Of a stretch of 64,000 bases of DNA, positions 26,404-36,470 are shown one piece after another. Each line of letters begins with the position of its first letter. Position 1 is the stretch's first letter. Origin of the DNA: Todiramphus chloris collaris. Lineage: Eukaryota; Chordata; Aves; Coraciiformes; Alcedinidae. The DNA lies in the NCBI GenBank assembly GCA_025345505.1, contig JANVCC010000018.1, forward strand, positions 10,369,178 to 10,433,177. The letters are read 5' to 3'. The translations under genes and the position numbers were made by a program. The notes under the pieces are model-generated. The model ran no database searches. It was not told where the DNA came from and saw only the letters and a program-made list of their open reading frames with translations.

Positions 26404-27063
26404 GACTGCAGGTCTGATCTCAGATTGCTTAATATATTTGAAGAACCAAAATCTTCAGAGTCTTATAATAATGACAGTGTCTTCTGAGATGGTAACAAAT
26501 TACTAGTATTGGAAGGCAGGAGTGTGGCTGTTCAGAGTAATCCGCAACATTGTTCGGTGCCTGTAATACAGAAAAAAGAACAACTCTTTCATGTAGCCCC
26601 ACTAAGTCTTACTGAAGATGAATTTGGCTCCTGTTTGTCAGAAAAGGCATTTTCAGATGTAAACTGTCCTACCAGCACTTCAATTTTTGACTCCTAACAG
26701 TGCATATTTGTTCTATGTGCATTTAAAAAAGGTAATATTTAAGGTAAAAGCATAACTTGGCTACTGGCTAACATTTATGAACAGTATGTACTTCTGCCTT
26801 TAAACAACAATCTTGATATCCTGGATGTCACTGAGGTAATTTCACTGTCTGAGGGAGACACTGACAAAGCATTTATAACAAGAACAAGCAGTAGAGGGAA
26901 AAATATAGGAGCAGATATGATTCTTCTTCTGCTATTTGTATGTTCTTCCAGCCCAGCAGAAAGATGGAAAACCATTAAGGGAACATCCTGGTGGTTGAAT
27001 ATCCATCTACTGTATTGTTTCTTGAATATTTCAACCACCTGTGACTTAATTCTCAATGTATAA
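26404..27063 (+). other. unrecognised low-stop frame, possible decayed exon
   Basis: One frame stays open over 220 codons apart from three internal stops, at 26485-26487 (TGA), 26695-26697 (TAA) and 26740-26742 (TAA), before a final TAA at 27061-27063. The longest open pieces are 69 codons (26488-26694) and 106 codons (26743-27060). The predicted peptide is rich in Ser, Glu and Asp early on, and includes DVTEVISLSEGDTD, which resembles a hydrophobic-acidic SUMO-interaction motif. T20-CCTTAG, with further AGs at 26403, 26411 and 26423, lies just upstream and would make a good splice acceptor. I do not recognise a family. It may be a decayed exon, a very old retrocopy or chance. Another 100-codon frame opens on the opposite strand at 26775-27077, which weakens the case for coding. 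Confidence 0.25.
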
Positions 27064-28001
27064 TTTAAATTTCTCATTGGAAAAGGCAGTTATGAGACAG
27101 CAAATCAAGACAGGCAATCCACAACGAATCCATATTTTTGAGCAATCCAGCTGAACTCCAGTGTATGACCTCAGTTCAGCCTTTGGTCTCTAATCTTCAT
27201 TTCATATGTCCAGCCTTCTCTTGGCTCCTTCCTTCTCTCCCTTTTCTCAGCTGCAGCCCCACCAGAGGACCTGTTCTTTTCTATACATGACCCTTGCCTA
27301 CATCATTACTAATGGAACTGAGAGTGATAAAAACATGGGAGACATCACTAGCTACATACCATAACCAAAATAATTTAATTCAACACTTGCAATTGTAGGC
27401 ACAGCAGCACAATTGAGTGGTGGTTTTGAGCTGATTAATTGTTTTTCTTTATGAATGGAGAACATACAGTACTTTGCTGGATAAATCCTGTGTTAGGTCT
27501 AGTAATGTTGAAATTTATCTTCTACTGAAAAAGAACATTGGAATTTGAAAGAAGTTCTGAGAAAGATTTTGTGGTAAAATATTGCAAAACCATAGTGATT
27601 GCTGTAGTGTTCAAGAAATGACTTCAATGGAAAAAAAAAAAAAAGTGGAAATTCTGAGGGAGGCTCTTTGAGATATGACAAATAAAATAACATAGAGAAA
27701 TTCCAAAGGACACTAAGTGACAGCAGTTCTGTCATAACCTGACTGTAAATAAAGTCTTCTCTTATGGGTAGATTGTAGATTTAGGTAGATTGTTGCACCA
27801 AGAAGTTCTGTGACAGCGGGATACTGTAAGCAGTTAGTGAGTTGATCAATTTGGTTTATAAAATTTCCAGTTTTCAAGGTGCACTGTACTTAAGAGAGTA
27901 AGTATGAAAGCCTCTGGATCTAGGCTGCCTATACTGGAATGAATTGAATGTCATTGTGTGCAGTGCTGTGCAATTTTTCTTGTAATTACAGTGTTTTGTA
28001 T

Positions 28002-28031
28002 TTTGAAGCAAAGATCTTTGAAGCAAAGATT
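28002..28031. repeat. 15-bp tandem duplication
   Basis: TTTGAAGCAAAGATC is followed directly by TTTGAAGCAAAGATT, a single mismatch between the units. Confidence 0.9.
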
Positions 28032-28115
28032 CACATCCAATGATCTATGGGCAAAATATTGCAAGTGGGACTATCTGAATTACTTGTAGCTTGGAACAGA
28101 AAAATAGTTTCAACT

Positions 28116-28147
28116 GAGGCTAATGAGGAAAGAGGCTAATGAAGAAA
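28116..28147. repeat. 16-bp tandem duplication
   Basis: GAGGCTAATGAGGAAA is followed directly by GAGGCTAATGAAGAAA, a single mismatch between the units. Confidence 0.9.
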
Positions 28148-28439
28148 GCAGTTCTACATCCATTTCATCACTAATGCAGGATCATAAGATGCATCCACAT
28201 TTCTAAATATCTTGAAATTATAACATATATGATATGGAACACAACTGTTCCTTTTGCAAGAAGTAGAAGTGGTATTAAAATGCTGTTTCTCTATAAATAT
28301 TGAACCATCTCTATACAACTGAAATGTTGTAGAAGTTGTGTGTCACACCTGTGATGAAAGGAGGATTCGCTGGAAGGGCTGTTGATTTCCCATCTCTCAC
28401 CAAAACTTCATTCATGCCTTATAATGCATTTGCTAGGTG

Positions 28440-28472
28440 TTTTTTTTGGTTTTTTTTTTTTTTTTTTTTTTT
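28440..28472. repeat. T-rich run with one GG interruption
   Basis: Eight T, GG, then about 23 T, followed by AATTAAGCC. Called a simple homopolymer because no retrocopy is recognised beside it. Confidence 0.93.
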
Positions 28473-28988
28473 AATTAAGCCTCCTACACTGGAAAGATTT
28501 TATTTGATTTCTGCTTACAGGAACATCAATAATTTGCCCTTACAAAAGTGGAGCTGCTTCTATTTTGTAGAAAGTAATTGGATATCTGTAAGAATATTCC
28601 TTGAATGGTTTATAAGTCATGTAGGAATTTGGCATCTATTGTGAACTATCTGCCAAATTTGTTCTACTAATTAAGTCATGCTACCTGTCTGTCTGCTTCA
28701 TTAGTAATGTTGTCTTTTGAATTCTAATATCTACATAGAACAAAGACTTCAGCCTTCCACTTTAATGCAGTCTAAACAGTGAGGGAAAAAATTATGACAG
28801 AACATTTCCCTACTATGCAGAGGGACTATTTCACAATAATTGACACTCTCCCTGTGAAGATGCTGTTTGGGTGATATACTTTGATATGAAAGGTAATTTT
28901 TTTATAGTAGAATATGAAAGTAATTTCTTACTTACCTCTAACACATAGATTAAAGGCCAAGATAAAATTACCTCTGCATTTTTCTTCC

Positions 28989-29006
28989 TTTTTTTTTTTT
29001 TTTTTT
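28989..29006. repeat. poly(T) run, 18 bp
   Basis: Uninterrupted T run after TTTCTTCC, followed by AATTAAAAGC. Confidence 0.93.
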
Positions 29007-30184
29007 AATTAAAAGCTATTAATGTAGATAGTTAATATTTGGAATTAGTCAGAATTTCCTGTGTTTTAAATTAAAGTTGTGCAAAAGAAAGGAAATGTCA
29101 GATATTGTGTTTTGGTCAACATTATGTTCCTGAAACTCCAGAAATTAAAAAAAGGGGGGAAGGGAGAGAGAAAGAAAAATAAGTTTTTTTCAATATCCAG
29201 AATTTGTAACAAAATCAGGAAAGTTTTTAGAACTGTCATATGCCACTTCTACAGATTTCTGGAAGACGAATGTGAGTGGACCAATCTTCTCTGCACTCTT
29301 GGATCTGTCAGTGAGTAGAATCAAATGGATTCCACAAAAACTGAACCAAATGGATTAACAGCTTTAGACTAGAGCTTTGTGTGATCCTCTACTGAGAAGG
29401 CTACTAGACAATGAAGGAGGGTTAGCCAAGAAGGACCACAGTGACAATATGGTACACCATTTTTGAAAAAATTTCCTTATAAGGATAGTACAAGTATAAG
29501 GGTAAGTGAGAGCCAAAATTGACTTTTGTTTCCTGCATCTTTATTTTTCTTGGATTTTATGATTTTAGGTCCTGTATCTGGACCTACTGTAGGGTACTCA
29601 ACCATTGCTTTTCAATGTAATTGCTTGTAACTCCCTATACTTGGATATGATTATGAGGATGAAAAATTATTTCAAAACAGTTAGAAAAATAACTTTTGTG
29701 TTGCTTTCTGGACTAATTATACTACACAAAACAAATACGGTCTAGAGACTTCATAAAAGAAACAGAAGAGAAAGCAGCTCACAACAGATAATTAACTGAA
29801 TGAGTATTATAATAAAAATTTCCAAAAACAACTTTTAATGGGATATAGAATAACTTTTTAAGTAAGTCATAACTTCCTAAGTAAGGCACTAACTGTGCCT
29901 TACTGTGAATAATTAGGTGGTCCTTCAATTTAATTGACACATTAAGGAACTCTTCCAAAACTTGAAGTGCAAAAAAGTTTCTGAGTTCAAGACTCTGCAT
30001 GTCTATGGATGCTGAAAAGCTGCTAGCAGAGGGATTTTTTCAGGTTCTCACAATATTTGGTGAGAATCCTGCCTTTCTCATGCATGCTGTGAAAAACAGT
30101 AGGATGTTTTTTGTACGCTAGACTAACATGTGGTGTTTTGCTAAGTTCTGTTTATGGTACATTGGAAAAATATTTTGAAATAGG

Positions 30185-30355
30185 TGTTGTAGGACTTTAG
30201 CCAGTCACCCTAGGAGATGGGTGATTACTGACCAATCACCCTATGGGGCTAGGGTATATAAAACGGGGTTATAAATCAATAAAGTTGCTTCTTTACCTTC
30301 TCTTGCTGAATTTGTGTGTTTCTGCATCTCTCTGCTCCCAGTATAAACAGCAACA
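30185..30355 (+). mobile_element. compact solo LTR (171 bp), possibly ERVK-like
   Basis: It starts TGTTGTAGGAC and ends AACAGCAACA, with the TGTTG/CAACA border pair typical of betaretrovirus-like avian LTRs. In order it has a U3 with TCACCC repeats, a CCAAT sequence (GACCAATCACC), a TATA box (TATATAAAA, 30255-30263), and a poly(A) signal AATAAA (30278-30283) only about 15 bp downstream. A GT/TTG-rich stretch follows. The flanks read ATAGGT on the left and ACAGGT on the right, a one-mismatch match that could be an eroded 6-bp target duplication with blurred ends. No proviral genes flank it. The short TATA to AATAAA distance is characteristic of small LTRs of this type. Family placement is from memory. 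Confidence 0.75.
30255..30263 (+). promoter_or_regulatory. LTR TATA box
   Basis: TATATAAAA in the compact LTR, about 20 bp downstream of a CCAAT motif. It could in principle still start transcription rightward. Present activity is unknown. Confidence 0.55.
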
Positions 30356-31614
30356 CAGGTCCACCTACATGTGAAAAGGACTAGTGAATGCTGTCATGCT
30401 GGTTATGATTTGACACATATTTTCTACCAAGTGAGTTAAAAAATAGTATTTATATTAAAAAAAAAAAAAAAAAAAGCAATACTCAGTATGAAAGGAAAAA
30501 GAAAATCCATTGTAAATATAAATTTGGTGAAATAATTTCTGTAATGGAGGTGAATATGATAGTTCTAATGTAATAAAAATTTTAACAATAATTAGTTGAT
30601 GAAGCTTTATTGATGTAAAGTAGAATTTCTCCATTTTCCTCCTTGCATTTATGCTAGATTATATCAATTGATAATTTAGCTCAGATTTCAGAATTAGGTT
30701 AGAAACCATTTATTGCAAAATACTCAATGTATCATTTTTCTAATTGCAAAGTCAAAATGATACAGTTGTGCTTTTTCTTGCTCTGGAGATTTGTGCAACA
30801 TCCAAAGCATCAAATGCAAAGCTTTTCAATAGATAGACTGTGCACACTCAAACAAATCCTTATTTGTAAGAGAAGTGATGTCCCTTTGTAAATTATAAAA
30901 TGTACATACAAGTCAATTCACAAAAGAGCAAAAAAAAAAAAAAAGCTTTTTTAATATTCAAGAAATAACCTAGTTTCCTTTCAGTCACCAACCTTTTTTT
31001 CCAAGGGAAGTGAAAAATTATGAAGGTGTGACTGAAATAAATAAAACAAAAAGTCCTGAATCTTGGGGTCAAATTTTGTCTGTCTGCATCTGTAGTAGAG
31101 CCTCAACAGTGCCTGGGCCTCTTCCCTGGCCCTGAAATATTGTCTGAATATGTCTGTATCATTTTACATCATTTTTACAACCAGGTTGTCAGTGTCAAAC
31201 TGCTTACTGGGAATATTTCCAAGTCATTTGCTGTCATCTTCATGACCTCGCTGTCTGTTCTGTGCAGGTATGATTTCACTGTGAACTGAAAGCTGGACTA
31301 GGTAGTAAGTAGGAAACCTGCACCTGGGAAGGCCTGCGGTCTGAGCTGGCAACTGGGTAAGGGGATGAGTCCAGACAATGGGTACTGGATAGACAAACTT
31401 CATGCTAATACTCAAGGAACCTGTGCAGGGAGTCTTCAAGTCTTCTGGGTGAAGTTCTCTTAGAAGTGAGTCCACTGCTGAATGGAGTGGAGCAACTGGG
31501 AGGCCTCAGTTGCAAAGACCATCATAAAGGCTTATGCACTCAGTACCTTCTTAGCCCTCATGCTGCCAGGTAGACCAGAATATGGTCAGGTGAACTGTAA
31601 CCCGCAGTAGAAAA
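30356..31614. other. unique AT-rich DNA, no gene seen
   Basis: It contains an A run (30457-30475) and another near 30931-30944. No exon or transposon recognised. The minus-strand frame at 31224-31475 has no identifiable motif. Confidence 0.55.
30457..30475. repeat. poly(A) run
   Basis: About 19 consecutive A after TTTATATT. No poly(A) signal or retrocopy is adjacent. Confidence 0.93.
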
Positions 31615-31880
31615 AGATTGAATTAAGAAAATTAGACAAAGACAAGTCTATGGGATCAGACAAATGCACCCAAGAGTACTAAGAGAACTGGCCAGTGTCT
31701 CTGTGAGGCTTCTCACATCAGTTTTGAAAGGTCATGATGATGTGGAGAGATTCCTAATGACTGGTAAAAGTCATCACACCCACCTTGAGGACAGGCAAGA
31801 AGGAAGATTCAGAGTACTACCCACCTGTCTGTCTCATCTCAGTTCCTAGGAGGGTTATGGAACAAATAATCTTCAATATT
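31615..31880 (+). mobile_element. CR1 LINE, orphan internal fragment
   Basis: This matches the stretch just upstream of the CR1 reverse-transcriptase core: ACAAGTCTATGGGATCAGAC, CAAGAGTACTAAGAGAACTG, then an equivalent of the DDWKK...H segment and GGTTATGGAACAAATAATC. It is quite diverged, frameshifted, and has neither the CR1 3' end nor a full RT. It is probably the relic of an older CR1 subfamily cut off by deletion on both sides. Confidence 0.75.
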
Positions 31881-32907
31881 CCCCAGTCATGAAGAACTCC
31901 TGGTAGATCTGAAGCTAATATTGCTTTATCTTTTTGATACTAATTTTTCTGGTCCTCAACAATTTATTTCCAGATGATATTGATGGGTTTCATGAGAGCT
32001 GAAGGCCACATTGTTGAGACATTCAAAAAAGGATCAATAAAGTTCCCTAGAGAATGAGAAGATCCTTCAAGAGAAAAATCGGGCAGTTCTGTTTTGGCAG
32101 AAACTTCCTCTAGTTTGCCAGCACCTGATCTGAAGATAGGATAATCTAAAACAGAGTAAGTAAACCTGGTCCTCAGTATCTACAGATCACTTGGACAAAC
32201 AAAATGGTAGTTTCATAGCAAAAGTACATGTTCTTTTCTGACACTACGGGATTTATATTTTTAATGTTTAAATTTTATTTAAAAAAATTTTTTTGAGGTT
32301 ATTGTTGCTATGTCTGCAGATTTGCTTCAGAGAAAGGGCATAAGTAGTATGGGTAATCACAGATAGGCCTGAGCGGCAGAGCATAAAGCACTCCAAAGGT
32401 GGAGGCAGGTGGAAAAAGATGATCTTCTCTGGTGATCTTTGATACTTGGATTCAGACTCTGAAAATCTTTTTATGTGCAAAATGCAAATTGACTTGTATG
32501 GAAGACACCACTGAGTTAACAGGAAAAATGTTAAGTTTGTAATGGGCTTCAACTCCAAAATTTTTTACTAAAGCTGTCATTATTTACAGGCAGAATCTTG
32601 GCATTATAGGTAAAGGGAAACTCTTCAGAGGAATATTTTTCTATGGCAATTTCATTTTCTCTGGAATGTGTTCTTTCTTCCTGCTGTCACTTGATTTATG
32701 AACCGGAAAGCATTAGCTGGCTAAACAAAATTATCTTGCATTTAGTCATCATAAGTCTGTTCTTATACATCTGCAAATGCAGCATGAGAATTCAACTTAT
32801 TCATAATGCAGCAATGGAGGAGCTATTTCTTGGTATTCTAGTTTTATCTGAAATTCTATAGCACAGGAATTTTAGTGGCATTATGGTATACCATAGTCAT
32901 TCTCGTT
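31881..32907. other. unique AT-rich DNA, no gene seen
   Basis: No gene or repeat recognised between the CR1 fragment and the minus-strand LTR. Confidence 0.55.
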
Positions 32908-33362
32908 TGTGGTGGGTTGATCCTGACACAGCACCAGGTGCCCACCAAGCCCTTCTATCACTCCCCCAACCCCCATCAGCACGGCATGCAGGGAGAGAAT
33001 AAGATGCAAAGCAAAGGGCCATGGGTTATGATAGATAAGATGTTATTCTCTACTTCCCATCCACAGGTGATGTCGGGCCAAGTCCAGGAACCAGGGCTCC
33101 AGAACACACAGCAGCTGCTTGGAGGACAAAGCTGAATGCCCCCACATCCTCCTCCTGCCCTCTCCCTTTATAGTTGAGCTGACGTCATATGGTATGGAAT
33201 ATCCCACTGGTCAGCTCAGGTCGGCTGTATCCCCTTGCCCATCCTCTGGTGCCGTGTGAGCACTGGCAGCCATAACACGGGTGAGTTATCAACACCCTCC
33301 AGCTCCCAGTGCTGCAGCGTGAGGGCTGGAGGGGGAAAAGCAGCTCAGCCAGAGCCACTACA
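32908..33362 (-). mobile_element. solo LTR on the minus strand, probably ERVL-like
   Basis: Read on the minus strand it begins TGTAGTGGCTCTGG and ends GGATCAACCCACCACA, giving TG...CA borders over 455 bp. The U3 carries GGGATATTCCATACCATA followed by TGACGTCA (33180-33187) and a TATA box CTATAAAG (33166-33173). The same block is found, decayed, in the LTR at 49.7 kb. The 3' part keeps the words CTTATCTATCATAACCCATG and a GGGGGAGTGATAGA...TGGTGGGCACC end. No internal proviral sequence is attached, so it is a solo LTR. No clear target-site duplication is seen. It is more GC-rich than its surroundings. Short plus-strand frames inside (32875-33135, 33235-33423) are LTR shadows. Confidence 0.87.
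33166..33187 (-). promoter_or_regulatory. LTR TATA box with adjacent CRE palindrome
   Basis: On the minus strand the perfect CRE octamer TGACGTCA lies immediately upstream of CTATAAAG, with six bases (GCTCAA) between them. CRE octamers bind CREB/ATF proteins. Presence is observed; activity in this genome is inference. Confidence 0.6.
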
Positions 33363-34678
33363 TTGTCTTAAACCAATATTGTACTATATAACCTTAAAGT
33401 CCACCCCAACCGTATGGAATTAGTAATATAAATCCTTCTGTGTGCTCTTTTCCCCTTCTTCATTAATGCTGTAACTATATAAAGGACAATTCCTAGAAAT
33501 GTCAAAGGAAATTGCCTACAAAGGGCAAGTATTATGTCCCATGCTACCATTAGCACCAGAACCAGTACTTTTAAGAAATTTTATTCAGATCAATTAGAAC
33601 ACATGGACTAAACATAGGATATTCGTATTTAAACATCAAAGTTAACTAAAATCCAAAGAAACCATTTGTCAACAGCACTTCCTTTTTATGTCACCCCTCT
33701 TATCTGTGACTGCTTTATATCTTCAAATAGTGATATCTTCAGGGCAGGGGCTATGTCCCTGTCTTGCTATGGTTGAGTTTCTGTTGGCAAAATGGACACC
33801 AGGGATGTAAGATTTGCTGTTTAATTGTAACAGCACCGTCAAAGCCCATCTGAGTTTGTAGTCTTGCTGAGTTAGATACCAGACTAGGAGTAAGAGTCTC
33901 CAATAGAATTTTTCTCATTTGGAAAAAGTACCTGGAGGCAGATGAGTTTTCCTGTTATAGTGGAGGTAGCAGTCCTGCCTGGAAGCTATTGCAGAACAAA
34001 GGTAACAGCCAGACTTTGCTTTTCATTGGTACTTGAGAAGAAAACACACTAGGATGCAAGTGAGTCCAAACAAGACTACACTTTAATTGCTTTTATTGCA
34101 AGAGTGTTCACAAGATTAATGAAATATAATCAGAGAAGTTTTTACTAAGAACATAATGGAAAACCTATATAATAGTATGTCAGAAGGGTTGACATAGATT
34201 ACTGCTGCTTCCTCTAACTGGAAACATTCTCAACTACTTTATATCACGTGGATCAGAGGCACGTGTCTTGTGTCTCACACAAGAGAGAAACAGAAACCTG
34301 CAATGCTAATGCATGAAATAAGACTACTAAAGCAACAGTGCAGAGATGAAAGGAGAGAATTCCAGTGTCTTGTGTCTGTTTCTATGTATTGGTTACAATG
34401 GATGACTACATGGATGACTGAATGACCTTGTCTGTCTGAAAGAAGACAGATATTTCTGTTGTTACTTATGTTTTGTACCAGGGCAATGACATGAAGTTTA
34501 TGTCTGTCCCATGAATGGATCATCAGAATCACTTTAGCTAATGTTAAGGTACAAGACACTATCTGAAAATGATGGGTTTCATAGGACAATAAGTTGTGTA
34601 TAAGAAAATACTTGGTACTTGGATGTTTTTAATTTCCTTTATATTTGCAGGAGTAAAAACAAAACTTCAATGTCATAC
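33363..34678. other. unique AT-rich DNA, no gene seen
   Basis: No repeat recognised. The minus-strand frame 34275-34589 (104 codons) has no recognisable domain. Confidence 0.55.
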
Positions 34679-35200
34679 ATAGGATCTTAGAATTGTCACG
34701 GTTGGAAGGGACCTTAAAGATCATCTAGTTCCAACCCCCCTGCCATGGGCAGGGAAACCTCCCACTAGAGCAGGTTGCTCAGAGACCCATTGAGATCGGC
34801 CTTAAAAAGTTCCAGGGATGGGGCTTCCACCACCTCTCTGGGCAACCTGTTCCAGTGTCTCACCACCCTCATGGTGAAGATTCTTCCTGATGTGTAGTCT
34901 GAATCTATCCACCTCTAGTTTTGATCCATTCCCTGTAGTCCTATCACTACCTGACATCCTAAAAAGTCCCTCCCCAGCTTTCTTGTAGCCCCCTTCAGAT
35001 ACTGGAAGGCCACAATAAGGTCTCCTTGGAGACTTCTCTTCTCAAGACTGAACAACCCCAAGTCTCTGTCTATCCTCACAGGAGAGGTGTTCCAGCCCTC
35101 TGATCATCATCGTGGCCCTTCTTTGGACATTTTCCAGCACATTCATGTCTTTCTTATAACAGGGGCTCCAGAACTGGACATAGTACTCCAGGTGTACTCA
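34679..35200 (-). mobile_element. CR1 LINE 3' end, minus strand
   Basis: On the minus strand this runs from the C-terminal RT region to the 3' UTR. On the plus strand it shows, in order, GGTTGGAAGGGACCTTAAAG, ATCATCTAGTTCCAACCCCC, CTGCCATGGGCAGGGA, the complement of the [11 protein letters not shown] coding stretch (CACCTCTCTGGGCAACC), and the FQYLK and LEKRRL regions. The terminal octamer tail is reduced to TCTTAGAATTG. It is 5'-truncated near 35200. It resembles the 3.9-kb copy closely, so probably belongs to the same subfamily. Confidence 0.95.
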
Positions 35201-36136
35201 TGAGTTTATAAACAGCACTGGAATGCACTGTCAATATACATACAGTTATTTCTTAACTTCTGCCACACTGTACAGTGACTTCTATTTCAAGCAGTGCTTA
35301 CTCTTTGCTTACCAAGTGACTACTCATGGCATGCAGATGTATAGAGGAGTAAATATGTGCCAAAACTCAGAGAAGCCAAGCACTGCTGATTTCCTCATGA
35401 CACTCAGTTTCTGGTTCCTATCAGCTGCAGATGCAGTGTCTGAAAGCACATTTCTGAATGAAGAATCTGTTTTCTGAAGTGCAAGGCTCATAATGCTGAG
35501 GTGATCACAGCAAGCAGTTCAAAGGGTTTTACATCAATGAATGGAAACATATATACAGCTTCTATCTACATCCATACTTCACACCAACAGCGTGACCTGC
35601 AAAGCAGCTGGTTCAAGTCCCTGGGCTCTAAAACCAGATCTGTGAGGATCTTCAGCTCTTGTTTATTGAATCTACACTGATTAATACATACTGCTGGGGG
35701 CTGAGAGTAAGAGCTATTTTTGCAACTTGGGCCTCACATAGGAAGGGAGGGATTCTGCAGCTACAGCCATTCACTCTGTCAAAGGCAGCAGCATGTCTTA
35801 CATATCATGGTGTTTAATGTCTGCCTGTCCTCATGGGAGTTACTAAAAGTATATGTTCCTGCGTCTTAAAGACCTCTAAGACACTTTTTGTTAGCCAGAG
35901 ACTGTGTATGGAGTTTTAAAAACCTCTGGCTTAGCTGTGGCTGGTTTTTGAAATAGTTTTCCTCTCAGTGTGGCAGACACTGAAATGACATTAATGTAAA
36001 GTTTGTGTTCCGCAAAAATAAAAATAATTTTTTAAAAATGCATTTCATTTTAAATTTTATATTTCTAGGAATGTTCTGCAAGGCACCCACATTAATTTGT
36101 TCTCTGAGCTTAGCTATAACACAGAATGAGGCTTTG
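35201..36136. other. unique DNA between two minus-strand CR1 copies
   Basis: No gene recognised. An 84-codon frame (35223-35477) has no motif. A 12-bp palindrome CACTGTACAGTG lies at 35266-35277. GGTTCAAGTCC at 35610-35620 looks like a tRNA B box but has no A box or fold. Confidence 0.55.
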
Positions 36137-36470
36137 AATCATAGACTCATAGAATCGCAGATCATAGAATGTCTTGGGCTGGAAGGGACCTCTGAATGTC
36201 ATCTTGTTGTCTAAACACCCTGCAGTGAGCAGGGACATCCTCTGCTAGATCAGGTTCCTCAGAGCCTTGTCAAGCCTGCCCTTTAGTGTCTTCAGGGATG
36301 GGGCCTCCACCACTTCCCTTGGGCAACCTGTTCCAGTGTTCCACCACCCTCATAGTAAAGAACTTCTTCCTAACATCCAAACTAAATCTACCCTTCTCTA
36401 GTTCAAAACCATTGCCCCTCATCCTATCATTACTTGCCCTTCTCCAGCTTTCTTGTAGGTCCCCTTCAGG
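36137..36470 (-). mobile_element. CR1 LINE 3' end, minus strand
   Basis: On the plus strand it opens with the reversed tail words (AATCATAGACTCATAGAATC, ATCATAGAATG), then GGCTGGAAGGGACC, GAGCAGGGACATCC, and GGGGCCTCCACCACTTCC, the complement of the CR1 C-terminal coding region. It is truncated at its 5' side near 36470. About 330 bp with several small differences from the neighbouring 34.7-kb copy (TGTCATCTTGTTGTCTAAAC replaces the usual TCATCTAGTCCAAC), so it is a separate insertion of another subfamily. Confidence 0.93.

Larger units (their letters stand above)
27064..30184. other. unique AT-rich DNA with T runs and microduplications
   Basis: No gene recognised. It holds poly(T) runs (28440-28472, 28989-29006), two small tandem duplications near 28.0-28.15 kb and a 33-bp polypurine run (29147-29179). 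Small open frames here show no family resemblance. Confidence 0.55.

Noticed and set aside
35610-35620. GGTTCAAGTCC, a perfect tRNA B-box match
   Set aside because: No A box at the right distance and no cloverleaf fold in the flanks. Similar GGTTCAAGTT words at 20939 and 47832 are equally isolated.
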